Shown one piece after another: positions 18,915 through 27,421 of a DNA stretch of 64,000 bases. A program made the translations under genes and the position numbers. Source of the stretch: JBEVJK01 sp963791325 (GTDB taxonomy: Bacteria; Pseudomonadota; Alphaproteobacteria; Rhizobiales; Rhizobiaceae); assembly GCA_963791325.1 (NCBI GenBank), contig CAWBRU010000003.1, forward strand, positions 248,001 to 312,000, written 5' to 3'. The notes beneath the pieces are model-generated. The model saw only the letters and a list, made by a program, of their open reading frames with translations. It ran no database searches and was not told the DNA's origin. The first letter of the stretch is position 1, and each line of letters begins with the position of its first letter.

Positions 18915-19313
18915 ATGACCATGCAAAGCAGCAGCAAGACATCGCTCGCGCATCGCGCGGGAAGCTACCAGCCGTCCAAGACGATCCTGGCATGGGCCTG
19001 TGTCATGACGGCCGTCGTTACCATGATCGTGGGGTTCAGCTGGGGCGGATGGGTCACCGGCGGTACGTCACGATCAGCCGCAGCCACCGCCGGGGATGTT
19101 GCGCGCGGAGGGTTGGCCTCCGCCATTTGCGTCGACAGATTCAAGGCCGCGCCGAATGCGGCAGCAAAGCTTGTCGAACTGAAAGCGATACCGGACAGCT
19201 ACACAAGGCGGCAGTTCGTGGAAGCCGGCGGCTGGGCTACCATGCCTGGTCAGACGACGCCGGACAGACTCGGTCTGGAAAGCTGCACAACTGCGCTCGC
19301 AACGTCCTCTTGA
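18915..19313 (+). CDS. Membrane-anchored small protein, conserved in rhizobia
   Basis: The 132-residue protein has one membrane helix near residues 24-45 (ILAWACVMTAVVTMIVGFSW) and a periplasmic or cytoplasmic C-terminal domain with ASAICVDRF, LVELKAIPDSYTRRQFVEAG and ATMPG. Two cysteines lie at both ends of that domain. I remember similar proteins with this VxRFxxAP...GWATMPG core from Rhizobiales genomes, where they are annotated hypothetical. It sits downstream of groEL. Confidence 0.7.
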   Translation: MTMQSSSKTSLAHRAGSYQPSKTILAWACVMTAVVTMIVGFSWGGWVTGGTSRSAAATAGDVARGGLASAICVDRFKAAPNAAAKLVELKAIPDSYTRRQFVEAGGWATMPGQTTPDRLGLESCTTALATSS

Positions 19314-19361
19314 GCGCGTTCGTAAAAAGCGATCCCAGCACGCATGTCGAGGAGCAGGATG

Positions 19362-19532
19362 ATGACGTCCAATGTCAAAAAGGGCCCCGGCCAAAAAGCA
19401 CTTCCGGCGAAAGTGGAAGATAACCGGTTTGAGCAGATTCGCCGGCAAGCCGCCGAACGGCACCGGAGGTCGGACACCGACGGAACAAGGCGCCGCGCGA
19501 GACAGACGATCCAGGACAATCGCATTCTGTGA
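19362..19532 (+). CDS. Small very basic protein
   Basis: The 56-residue product is rich in Lys and Arg (NVKKGPGQKALPAKVEDNRF, RRQAAERHRRSD, RRRARQTI) and probably disordered. AGGAG at 19350-19354 fits the ATG at 19362 better than the one at 19359. Function unknown. Confidence 0.5.
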   Translation: MTSNVKKGPGQKALPAKVEDNRFEQIRRQAAERHRRSDTDGTRRRARQTIQDNRIL

Positions 19533-19899
19533 ACCGTAAAAAGGTTCGGCCACGATGCGGTCGGGGGGGCAACGACGACCTTGTCGGCCACGGGCTTGTT
19601 TATTTTCAGTTGCGTCTTGCCTGCTGCGCGGTTGAGGCTTATGTAATCGAGGTCGATCTTTGCTTGTCGAACTTTGTTCCTACGCGAAACTGCGCGTCCA
19701 GCGATCTTCCTCTCTCAAAATCGATGATAATGATCGGCCTCGCGTCGGGCTAGCTGGGTGCCGTTCATTTCGATCCAGTTTGTAGGGGGTCGCTGAAGTT
19801 GGCGATCGCCCATGATGGCTGGTTTCGACTCGTGCCGTGAGAGACGGACAGCAAGAGTGACGTGACCGCTCAAGCCTCTCCAGCAAGCCAGGGATCCAG
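19533..19899. other. Gap without a confident gene
   Basis: A 74-codon GTG-initiated frame (19529-19753) is present but lacks family resemblance and a ribosome binding site. Nothing else was seen. Confidence 0.4.
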
Positions 19900-20106
19900 A
19901 TGAGCAACGTCGTCACACTTTATGCCGACAAGCGTTGGAAGGCCGTGAGCGAGTATCGTTCGGACGAAGGGCCGGAAGTTGTTGAATACTACTTCGAGGA
20001 AATTTCGGATCTGCATATGATCGTCGAGCATGGCCGCGATTGGAATTCTTCTGATTCGCTGTACGATCACGCTCAACAGATCGGACAATGGCGAGGAGCA
20101 GAATAG
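19900..20106 (+). CDS. Small acidic protein, function unknown
   Basis: The 68-residue product reads MSNVVTLYADKRWKAVSEYR, EVVEYYFEEISDLHMIVEHG and is compact and aromatic-rich. There is no signal peptide. It begins a run of small same-strand genes (to 21175). I do not recognise the family. Confidence 0.55.
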   Translation: MSNVVTLYADKRWKAVSEYRSDEGPEVVEYYFEEISDLHMIVEHGRDWNSSDSLYDHAQQIGQWRGAE

Positions 20107-20268
20107 TGTGGAGAAAGCACATCGCCACGAGCGTTCCGCTAGCACCGGCAACGAGGAGTAGGGAGTTAAGCGGCCCGCGGCAAAGCAGGGTATCGTAAGA
20201 CTGCCATCGGAGCTTGGTCGCTGGATCAGGGCCGCTCCGAATTGAAAGAAGATAAGGACTATCGCCAT

Positions 20269-20490
20269 ATGTCATCAATACATTCCCACGGGCTTCTGGG
20301 CCGGCGGGTCGAACCGAACGGTTCGTGGACCGCCTACGACGTCTTTACCGGCAGGCCTGCCTGCGTGGCTGAGCAGCTGATGGTCGGGCTGACGCTCGAC
20401 GAGGCAACGATCGCCGTTCTGGCAAACAATCGCTCCTATGCCCACCGCTATGCGCGGGCCCTATCGCCCGGCGGCGAGACGATAAACTGA
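20269..20490 (+). CDS. Small protein, function unknown
   Basis: The 73-residue product includes GRRVEPNGSWTAYDVFTGRP and QLMVGLTLDEATIAVLANN, a short alpha/beta sequence without signal or membrane helix. ATG 20269 was chosen; a TTG at 20242 would add nine residues. It is four bases upstream of the DUF1488 gene and likely co-transcribed with it. Confidence 0.55.
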   Translation: MSSIHSHGLLGRRVEPNGSWTAYDVFTGRPACVAEQLMVGLTLDEATIAVLANNRSYAHRYARALSPGGETIN

Positions 20491-20494
20491 GCGA

Positions 20495-20758
20495 ATGGCC
20501 CTCAACTTTCCAAACCGCAGCCGCAGCTTCGACGCCGAGCATCGCCGGATTCGGTTCGCCGGTTATGACGGAATGTTCCAGATTAATTTCGCGCTCGGTG
20601 TCGACGCTATTCCCGGGCAATGCGCGTCAGCCGACGAGCAAAGTTACCTGGCAGCTTTCGACGCTGCAATCGTTTCGATCAGAGATGCTGCCACCCACTC
20701 CTACCGCAAGAAACCGCGAAACGTCGTGGTACTTACCGGGCAGGACTTCGGCAGCTGA
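20495..20758 (+). CDS. DUF1488 family protein
   Basis: The 87-residue protein has the DUF1488 layout: MALNFPNRSRSFDAEHRRIR, then RFAGYDGMFQINFALGVDAI, then YLAAFDAAIVSIRDAA. The family is small, cytoplasmic and of unknown function, and is common in rhizobia near ribosomal or stress genes. It follows the previous small gene after four bases. Confidence 0.75.
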   Translation: MALNFPNRSRSFDAEHRRIRFAGYDGMFQINFALGVDAIPGQCASADEQSYLAAFDAAIVSIRDAATHSYRKKPRNVVVLTGQDFGS

Positions 20759-20914
20759 GAACGCGTCAAAGGACGGGCGGTGAACAGCGGCCGCTCATCG
20801 ATCGATCCGGATTGTGAACCGGCGAATTTTCGACTGAGACCCCTGGACGGCCAGAGCGGCAGTCCCAACAGTGCGCCGCCACACTCGGCCACGCACGAAA
20901 CATCAGGAGTGATA

Positions 20915-21175
20915 GTGCAAGTTCTTGTACGTGACAACAACATCGACCAGGCCCTTCGGGTGCTCAAAAAGAAGATGCAGCGCGAAGGCATGTTCCGCGA
21001 CATGAAGGCAAAGCGATTCTACGAAAAGCCTTCGGAAAGGACAACACGCGAGAAATCCGAAGCCATTCGACGTGCCCGCAAACTAGCGCGCAAGCTGGCA
21101 CAGCGCGAAGGGCTGATTGCCAAACCAAAGCGGCGAACCGAGATGACGAGAAGGCCGCCGGCGGCGCGACTATGA
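20915..21175 (+). CDS. rpsU: 30S ribosomal protein S21
   Basis: The 86-residue product starts VQVLVRDNNIDQALRVLKKK, the S21 hallmark, followed by MQREGMFRDMKAKRFYEKPS and a basic helical tail. S21 sits on the 30S platform near the anti-Shine-Dalgarno region and assists initiation. AGGAG at 20905-20909 selects the GTG at 20915 over an earlier GTG at 20909. The tail (KPKRRTEMTRRPPAARL) is longer than the roughly 70-residue form. The surroundings are accessory, so this may be a second rpsU; rhizobia often have more than one. Confidence 0.92.
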   Translation: MQVLVRDNNIDQALRVLKKKMQREGMFRDMKAKRFYEKPSERTTREKSEAIRRARKLARKLAQREGLIAKPKRRTEMTRRPPAARL

Positions 21176-21264
21176 GCGCGAGCTGGGGCGTATGAGATTC
21201 TGGCAAGTTACACAGTAGGCAGATAAGTGATCCGCTCTGCGGCCACCAAGCCCTGAGATGCGCG

Positions 21265-21453
21265 CTACCCCGTCTCGTTCACCACCAGGACGAACCCGGC
21301 GCCGAACAGAACGAGTCCGGCCAAAGCCAGAATAGCGCTGTCGATAAGGCCGCCGCCGATTATGCCGGTCAACATTCCCGAAACGACAATCAGACTGCCA
21401 CGCATGAGCCCCATCCACATTTCTGTGCGCCAACCTTGAGTTTGAAGGAGCAC
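21265..21453 (-). CDS. Small membrane protein
   Basis: The 62-residue product has two hydrophobic segments: RGSLIVVSGMLTGIIGGGLI and SAILALAGLVLFGAGFVLVV. The conserved-looking head is WRTEMWMGLMRG. It could be a two-helix inner-membrane peptide. The start is uncertain; a methionine 12 residues in is also possible. Function unknown. Confidence 0.5.
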   Translation of the reverse strand: MLLQTQGWRTEMWMGLMRGSLIVVSGMLTGIIGGGLIDSAILALAGLVLFGAGFVLVVNETG

Positions 21454-21841
21454 GAGAGCCCGCTAGGCTGCTTAGGGTAGGCTGGCGGGCTCTCTCGGAC
21501 CGAAGTCGATCGATCATCGGCCGTCACACCTGCAGAGTGAGCAGCCAGCATGCGCCTTCCGTACTAGGTCCGCAATCGGGTCGGCAGCACGCCTTTTGGC
21601 GTACGGAGGAAAGGTTGATCAGCTGCTCCCCGCAGCGTTGGCGCCGGACGATGCGCCAGCGCCCGGAGTGCTTCACCGAAGGCGAGCATCATCCCGAGCA
21701 GGTACACCGCCTGAACAGCGTCAAGGCTGGCGCCTGAGGCTGGCCGCTTGCTCCGCAACAGGCAGCGCGACCGGGGTGACGTCGAGCGGCGCGGCATCTC
21801 TCAAGGCCACGTGCGCATGCGTGCGTGGCTGCTCGGCCAAG

Positions 21842-22239
21842 CGCGTTCTTGGCCACGGCGATGGGGGAATAGTAGTAGCCGGGCCAGATCGCATCGAAGA
21901 CAAAGTAGCCGGGATAGCCGACCGCGAAGACGCCGAGCAGGCCAAGCACGCACAGCCACAAAGCCGCAGAGCCCTTGGCATTCACACCCACCCTGGGCGA
22001 GGTCCGGGAGGCGACGATGCTGGTCAGTCCATCGCCACCATGCCAAGTCCGCCGGCCTGGACGGCGGCAACGGACAGCGTCCACGGACATGCCCACCACA
22101 GAGTGATGTTCTGCATAAACAGCTCGCCCGTCGGCCACCGTGCACCGACGCAATAATGCGCCACGATCCCGAAGGTGAGGAAGACGCCGAACAGGAAGAG
22201 GCTAAGCCCCCATTTCGCAAACTTGGCTCCGATCTGCAT
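21842..22239 (-). pseudogene. Frameshifted membrane protein gene next to the DUF1254 pair
   Basis: From ATG 22239 the frame gives MQIGAKFAKWGLSLFLFGVF and continues to ITLWWACPWTLSVA, ending at a stop at 22024. The next membrane segment, ALWLCVLGLLGVFAVGYPGY followed by FVFDAIWPGYYYSPI, is in another frame. The junction is near 22025-22035. Together they make a protein of four helices or so. A hydrophobic stretch AVYLLGMMLAFGEALRALA at about 21700 in a third frame may be a further piece. It lies 15 bases downstream of a DUF1254 gene on the same strand, so it was probably the last gene of that operon. Confidence 0.5.
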
Positions 22240-22254
22240 GGCGACTGTTCTCGT

Positions 22255-23688
22255 CTACTGCGCGGAGATTTTCTGGACGTCGGGCAGCACCCATTGCTTG
22301 TCGAAAAGCTCCTTCTTCGGGCCGTAGAGGCGGAACATCAGCTCGAACTGGCGCTGTGGGTCGGTGGGAACCCAGTTGGTCTCCCGTCCGGCAGGCGCCT
22401 TCGGGCCGAAGAAGATGTCGACCGAGCCGTCGGGGTTCTTTTGCAGCTCGGCTGCGTTCGATGCGCGGCTGGCGCGATCGACCCCCTTGATCAATGCATG
22501 CGTATCGCGGTCATAGGCAGTCACCGACCAATACTGCTCCACCGGCACTTTAGCCGGCACCGTCAGCCGATAGCTCTTTGCGCCGTCATAGCTCTCGCCA
22601 TCCTTGTCCTTGATGTTGATGAGGTAGAACTGCCCGGCGCCCAGCCGCTTGATGCCGATATAGCCGTAGGTGTAGGTCAGCCCACGCCAGTCGATCGGAT
22701 AGCGATCGGGGTTCTCGAAGTTCTCGGACGCCGCCTGGAGCAGCTCAGGATGAGCCGGAAAGGTCCAGTGGGTGCCGTCGAAGAAGGCCGGCAGCCCGGC
22801 GTCATAGGTCGCCGCGAGCTGGGCGTGGGCCTCGCCGATGCCGTCGGCAAGTGCCTGCTTGGTCGCCGCATCGGGGCTGAACGGCTTGCCCTTCTCGATG
22901 CCGAGCGAACGCAGCGGATCGATCATCGCCCGATCGCGCTCCAGCCAAGGCTCGCTTTGCACGATCCGGTCGAGATGGTCGAAGAAGCTCTCGTCGTAGC
23001 GGATGGTCGAGTCGAACAGCACATCCTTGACGTCGGTGAACACCGTGCCGGGCGGGTTGCTGGCCTGTGACAGCGGGTAGATCTTGATCTGCTTGGCGTA
23101 AGCGATGGATTCGGCGACATCGGCGTCGTCATGGCTCTTCATGTTCGAGCGGAACAGCACGTAGCTACCGTGGGTGTCGGGTTGCAGCGGTTCATAGCCG
23201 GCGGGGATCGGCTCGGAATAGCCGGGGGGCAGCATCAGCAGCTTGACGCCGGCGCCCTTGTCCACGCCGAGCAGGCCGACATCCTCCAGCGGCTGCTGCC
23301 AGATGTTGACGACGTTGCCGTTCAACGACCCGCTCTTGCCGGCCGGCGGCACCTCGATGACGATCGGGCCGGAATCCTTGGTGTTGAGGAACGACATCAA
23401 ATAGAGCGTGTCGGGATTGGGCGTGAGCGTCTGGTTTTTCCAGTCGAGCGGCCGCCCCCAGTAGATGACCTGGTTGACCTTGCCATCGGTCTTGGTCAGC
23501 ATCTCGTGGAGCATCAGGTCGTAGTTGACCGCCGGCATGGCCCAGACGACGGCCTCGACGGCGCGCCGCTCGACGGTGCGGCGATGCAACTCTTCCGGCG
23601 AAAGGGCGGACTGCGCGCCAGCCGCGATCGAGATCGGCGGCAGGGCAAGCCAGAGGGCGGTCAGGATCGGCAGAAAACCGTGCTTCAT
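22255..23688 (-). CDS. Exported DUF1254/DUF1214 protein, copy B
   Basis: The 477-residue protein has a signal peptide (PILTALWLALPPISIAAGAQ) and two domains. DUF1254 covers about 45-190 (VNYDLMLHEM, TPNPDTLYLMSFL). DUF1214 covers about 340-460 (YWSVTAYDRDTHALI, DGSVDIFFGPKAP). The family is a periplasmic beta-sandwich of unknown activity, widespread in Proteobacteria and often encoded as tandem paralogues. Start ATG 23688 is given by the signal peptide. The next gene upstream is the paralogue, 38 bases away. Confidence 0.9.
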   Translation of the reverse strand: MKHGFLPILTALWLALPPISIAAGAQSALSPEELHRRTVERRAVEAVVWAMPAVNYDLMLHEMLTKTDGKVNQVIYWGRPLDWKNQTLTPNPDTLYLMSFLNTKDSGPIVIEVPPAGKSGSLNGNVVNIWQQPLEDVGLLGVDKGAGVKLLMLPPGYSEPIPAGYEPLQPDTHGSYVLFRSNMKSHDDADVAESIAYAKQIKIYPLSQASNPPGTVFTDVKDVLFDSTIRYDESFFDHLDRIVQSEPWLERDRAMIDPLRSLGIEKGKPFSPDAATKQALADGIGEAHAQLAATYDAGLPAFFDGTHWTFPAHPELLQAASENFENPDRYPIDWRGLTYTYGYIGIKRLGAGQFYLINIKDKDGESYDGAKSYRLTVPAKVPVEQYWSVTAYDRDTHALIKGVDRASRASNAAELQKNPDGSVDIFFGPKAPAGRETNWVPTDPQRQFELMFRLYGPKKELFDKQWVLPDVQKISAQ

Positions 23689-23726
23689 CGACCTTCGATT
23701 CCTTCTCAGCTGGTCGGGACCGCCGG

Positions 23727-25268
23727 CTATTTCCTCTCCACGTTCGGCAGCTTGTAGCTGCCGTCGAGGATCGCCTGGGTCGGGACGTAGGCCCGGACGA
23801 TCAGCGCGAACTGGCCTTCCGGTGCCGGCAGCCAATTGGCCTTGGCGTCGGCATCGGCGGGCGGCTGCCGCGACATGGTCAGGGTGAGCGAGCCGTCCGG
23901 CGCAAATTTCAGCTCCTCCGCATCCAGCGACACGGTGCCGATATTGGTGCGGCCGTTGGCCGGATCGGGCAGCATGAAATAGTCCCGGTCATACATGGTC
24001 AGCGACCAGAAGCCGCCCTTGGAGCGATCGACCGGCGGCAGATCGTCTTTCGGGAACGTCATCGTATAGGTGTACTTGCTGTCGAGCAGCCTGCCCTTGG
24101 CGTCGGTGCCGCGGATGAAATAGACGGCCTCGTGGTAGTCGTTGACCAGGATATAGACGACGGCTGCCTGCGCCCGGCCGAACCAGTCCGAGCCCCACAG
24201 CCCGCCGTTCTCCTGGCGCTGCCAGCCGTTGCCGGCATCGACGCCGACCTGTTCGTAGCGTGCGCTTGCGTGGAGGGAAACGTCGGCCCGCACCGCTGCT
24301 CTGTCGAGCAGATCCTTCCACTTCGGGTTCGACTTGCGCAGGGCCACGAGCGTCCGCGCCTGGTCGGCCATCGCGGCATCCGCCGGAGCAACGGCGGGAT
24401 TGAGTGAGAGCACCTTCTCGAGCTCGTCCCAGAAACGCGCCGGCACGACCCATTGCGTGCGGGCGATGTCCGGATCCTTGGCGATCATGTCGGCGGTGAT
24501 GCCGCCGGCGTAGACGGCGTTCTTGGAATACGCCTCGCAGTCGAAGGTCTTGCGGCCCGCTTGGTTCTGGCTGAGCGGGTAGACGCCCATCTGGTTCTGC
24601 ACGGCGATCGCCCGAGCCTTGGCTTCCGGCGTGCGCGCGGCGAAGCTGCGCGGGAACACCCCGCCGTAATTGGTCGGGAGCCGGATGACGTCTTCGAAGC
24701 CGTCCGGTTTGTCGCCCGTCCAATCGGGGCCGACGAGCAGGTATTTTCCGCCGGGCGTTCCCCAGGCGGATCCCAGCGTGCGGACGACATTGGTGAACAC
24801 ATCGGCGATCTGCATCACCCAGTAATGGCCTTCGGGGACATCCGCGGGCGTCTGGACAACGGCCGGTTCACGCCCGAGGTCGAGGAACGCTTCGCCATAG
24901 AATGTGTCGTTGTTTGGGGTGACGACGATGCGCTGGGCGGGCGGCAGGTATCCCGCGATGCAGCCGCTGACGTTGACGGGCGAGCCCGGCCCGACGCCGA
25001 ACATCACCCCTGGCCCGTCCTTCATCAACTCCCACATGTTGGTGCGCGAGGTGATGTCGATCGCAGGATAGGCCCAATAGTAGACGATGCGGGCAAGGGC
25101 CTCGACATAGTCCTCGTTGGCGAGTTCGGCCGGCGCCCCGGCGGAGCGCGCCAGGTCGGGATGGGCGGGATTGAAGGCTTGCGCCAAGTCAGTCGCCTCC
25201 GCGCAGGCCTGTCCCGCGCCGATTGCCCCCGAGACAGCGAGGACACAAGCAAGCAGCGAGGCGCGCAT
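23727..25268 (-). CDS. Exported DUF1254/DUF1214 protein, copy A
   Basis: The 513-residue protein starts at ATG 25268 behind GGGAAGGTGG and has a signal peptide (LLACVLAVSGAIGAGQACA). DUF1254 motifs VVTPNNDTFYGEAFLDL and GEPxxV-like PEGHYWVMQIADVFTNVV are followed by DUF1214 motifs FWSLTMYDRDYFML and LTLTMSRQPPAD. It differs from copy B by a longer middle region. Tandem arrangement with 38 bases between genes indicates one transcript, so both probably act together in the periplasm. The activity is not established. Confidence 0.9.
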   Translation of the reverse strand: MRASLLACVLAVSGAIGAGQACAEATDLAQAFNPAHPDLARSAGAPAELANEDYVEALARIVYYWAYPAIDITSRTNMWELMKDGPGVMFGVGPGSPVNVSGCIAGYLPPAQRIVVTPNNDTFYGEAFLDLGREPAVVQTPADVPEGHYWVMQIADVFTNVVRTLGSAWGTPGGKYLLVGPDWTGDKPDGFEDVIRLPTNYGGVFPRSFAARTPEAKARAIAVQNQMGVYPLSQNQAGRKTFDCEAYSKNAVYAGGITADMIAKDPDIARTQWVVPARFWDELEKVLSLNPAVAPADAAMADQARTLVALRKSNPKWKDLLDRAAVRADVSLHASARYEQVGVDAGNGWQRQENGGLWGSDWFGRAQAAVVYILVNDYHEAVYFIRGTDAKGRLLDSKYTYTMTFPKDDLPPVDRSKGGFWSLTMYDRDYFMLPDPANGRTNIGTVSLDAEELKFAPDGSLTLTMSRQPPADADAKANWLPAPEGQFALIVRAYVPTQAILDGSYKLPNVERK

Positions 25269-25570
25269 AGCCACCTTCCCATCCCTGCCCACGCTTGCCG
25301 CCCGGATTGACATTGCCACCAAGTGTTGGCGCCTACAACCGCTCCTCTCGGGACATCGGGCTGGCCGACGGTTCGGCCGTGCAGCAGTCCCATGACCCTC
25401 GCGGCGAATTGAACATTTGCAGCTTGACTCGGCAAAGCACATCGCGCGGGCTGGGAAGGCGCCCTCGGCAGGCTCGCAGCGCGAGGCGGCCGCAGCCGAA
25501 GTCGGGCGGGGCTGCGACAGGCAGCGCATGTCAAGGCCGCCGAACCAACCAGCACGATCCGGAGCAACCC
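25269..25570. other. Intergenic region between divergent DUF1254 and YCII genes
   Basis: This must contain two divergent promoters. I see no clear operator or repeat. Confidence 0.5.
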
Positions 25571-25921
25571 ATGAAGTTCATGATCCTCGTCAAAGCCAAT
25601 CCCGAGCTCGAAGCCCAAATCGAGGCCATGAGCGACGCGGAGATGAAGGCATCGCTCGCCAGAATGGGCGCCTTCAACGACGAACTTAAAAAGGCTGGCG
25701 TGATGAAGGATTGCGATGGTCTGCGCCCGAGCCGCGATGGGAAGCGGGTTCGTTTCGACGGCGCCTCACGTCAGGTCGTCGACGGACCTTTCAAGGGCGA
25801 CCTGGTCGCAGGTTATTGGATTTGGGAGCTGCCTTCGATCGACGAAGCCGTCGCCTGGGTGAAGCGCTGCCCGAACCCGATGCCGGTGCCGTCGGAGATC
25901 GAAATCAGGCCGATCGGCTGA
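25571..25921 (+). CDS. YCII/DGPF-domain protein (orphan)
   Basis: The 116-residue protein reads MKFMILVKANPELEAQIEAM with the core VVDGPFKGDLVAGYWIWELP and ends IEIRPIG. The DGPF motif marks the YCII-related family, dimeric ferredoxin-like folds with His/Asp pockets. Such genes normally pair with an ECF42 sigma factor gene, as at 62888-64000, but no sigma gene follows here; the next gene is urtE on the opposite strand. GGAGC just upstream supports ATG 25571. Function is unknown. Confidence 0.85.
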   Translation: MKFMILVKANPELEAQIEAMSDAEMKASLARMGAFNDELKKAGVMKDCDGLRPSRDGKRVRFDGASRQVVDGPFKGDLVAGYWIWELPSIDEAVAWVKRCPNPMPVPSEIEIRPIG

Positions 25922-25960
25922 GCCGAAAGGCCAGAACGGCCGCCGCGCGCTGTCCGGCGT

Positions 25961-26656
25961 TCAGACCGTCAGATAGCGGCGTACCTCGGGGCGGTCGAGA
26001 TCGGCCGCCGGACCGGTATGGACGATTTGGCCACGGTCCATGACGTTCACCTCGTCGGCGAGCTCGCGGCAGAAATCGAGATATTGTTCGACGAGCAGCA
26101 CCGCAATACCGGCCTGGTCACGCAAATAGCGGATGGCGCGGCCGATATCCTTGATGATCGACGGCTGAATGCCTTCGGTCGGCTCGTCCAACACCAGGAG
26201 CTTGGGCCGCATGACCAGCGCGCGGCCGATCGCCAGCTGCTGCTGCTGGCCGCCGGAAAGGTCGCCGCCGCGGCGGGTGAGCATCTGCTTGAGGACCGGG
26301 AAAAGCTCGAAGATATGCGCCGGGATGCTGCGCTCGCGGCGACGCAGCGGCGCAAAGCCGGATTCGAGATTCTCGCGGACGCTGAGCAGCGGGAAGATCT
26401 CGCGGCCTTGGGGAACGAAGCCGATGCCCGAGCGGGCGCGATCATACGCCGCGCTCCGGTCGAGTGTCTTGCCCTCGAACGCCACTTCGCCCGACGTCAG
26501 CCGGTGGTGGCCGACGATCGATCGCATCAAGCTCGTCTTGCCGACGCCGTTGCGGCCGAGCACGCAGGTGATCTTGCCGGCGTCGGCCCGGAGCGTCACG
26601 CCGCGCAGCGCCTGCGCGGCACCGTAGTGCAGGGTGGCGTCGGTCACCTCGAGCAT
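25961..26656 (-). CDS. urtE: Urea ABC transporter ATP-binding protein UrtE
   Basis: The 231-residue ATPase has Walker A GRNGVGKTS, signature LSGGQQQQLAIGRAL and Walker B LLVLDEPTEGIQPS. The LivF-like size and EGIQPS(I) sequence are typical of UrtE. With UrtD it forms the nucleotide-binding pair that powers high-affinity urea uptake. It is the last gene of urtABCDE and starts 12 bases after urtD. Confidence 0.93.
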   Translation of the reverse strand: MLEVTDATLHYGAAQALRGVTLRADAGKITCVLGRNGVGKTSLMRSIVGHHRLTSGEVAFEGKTLDRSAAYDRARSGIGFVPQGREIFPLLSVRENLESGFAPLRRRERSIPAHIFELFPVLKQMLTRRGGDLSGGQQQQLAIGRALVMRPKLLVLDEPTEGIQPSIIKDIGRAIRYLRDQAGIAVLLVEQYLDFCRELADEVNVMDRGQIVHTGPAADLDRPEVRRYLTV

Positions 26657-26668
26657 CGTTTCCGCTCC

Positions 26669-27418
26669 TCAGCGTCCCAGATAGACTTCGACCACCCGCG
26701 GGTCGGCCGAAACGAAATCGAGCGTGCCCTCCGAGAGCACGGAACCTTCATGCAGACACGTCACCTTGACGTCGAGTTCGCGCACGAAATGCATGTCGTG
26801 CTCGACGACAATCACGGAATGCTCGCGCGCGATGTCCTTGAGCAGCCGCGCGGTCTGTTCGGTCTCGGCATCGGTCATGCCGGCGACAGGCTCGTCGACC
26901 AGGAGAAGCTTGGGGTCCTGGGCAAGCAGCATGCCGATCTCCAGCCATTGCTTCTGGCCATGGGACAAGGCGGCGGCCGGCATGTCCCGTCGCGCGCCGA
27001 GCCTGGTGATCTCGAGGATCTGGTCGATGCGCCGCGTCTCAGCCGCCGAGCGGCTGTGGAATAGCGCAGACGCGATTGATCTGGCGCCCTTGAGCGACAG
27101 CAGAAGGTTGTCCTCGACAGTGTGGCTTTCGAACACCGTCGGCTTCTGGAACTTGCGGCCGATCCCCATGGTGGCGATCTCGGCCTCGTCATGCCTGGTC
27201 AGATCAACATCGCCGTCGAAATAGACCTCGCCGGAATCGGGCCGGGTCTTGCCGGTGACGATGTCCATCATCGTCGTCTTGCCGGCGCCGTTCGGGCCGA
27301 TGATGGCCCGCATCTCGCCGCGATCGAGCACCAGCGAGAGCTCGTTGATGGCACGGAATCCGTCGAACGACACCGAGACGCCGTCCAGGTAGAGAATGGT
27401 GTGGCTGCGGCTCGACAT
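26669..27418 (-). CDS. urtD: Urea ABC transporter ATP-binding protein UrtD
   Basis: The 249-residue LivG-like ATPase has GPNGAGKTTMMDIVTGKTRP as Walker A region, LSHGQKQWLEIGMLL in place of the canonical LSGGQ (LSHGQ is usual for UrtD) and LLVDEPVAGMTDAE as Walker B. It lies three bases after urtC. Confidence 0.93.
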   Translation of the reverse strand: MSSRSHTILYLDGVSVSFDGFRAINELSLVLDRGEMRAIIGPNGAGKTTMMDIVTGKTRPDSGEVYFDGDVDLTRHDEAEIATMGIGRKFQKPTVFESHTVEDNLLLSLKGARSIASALFHSRSAAETRRIDQILEITRLGARRDMPAAALSHGQKQWLEIGMLLAQDPKLLLVDEPVAGMTDAETEQTARLLKDIAREHSVIVVEHDMHFVRELDVKVTCLHEGSVLSEGTLDFVSADPRVVEVYLGR

Positions 27419-27421
27419 GGC

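Noticed and set aside
19529..19753. 74-codon GTG-started frame
   Set aside because: No ribosome binding site or family pattern; overlaps the end of the preceding small gene.
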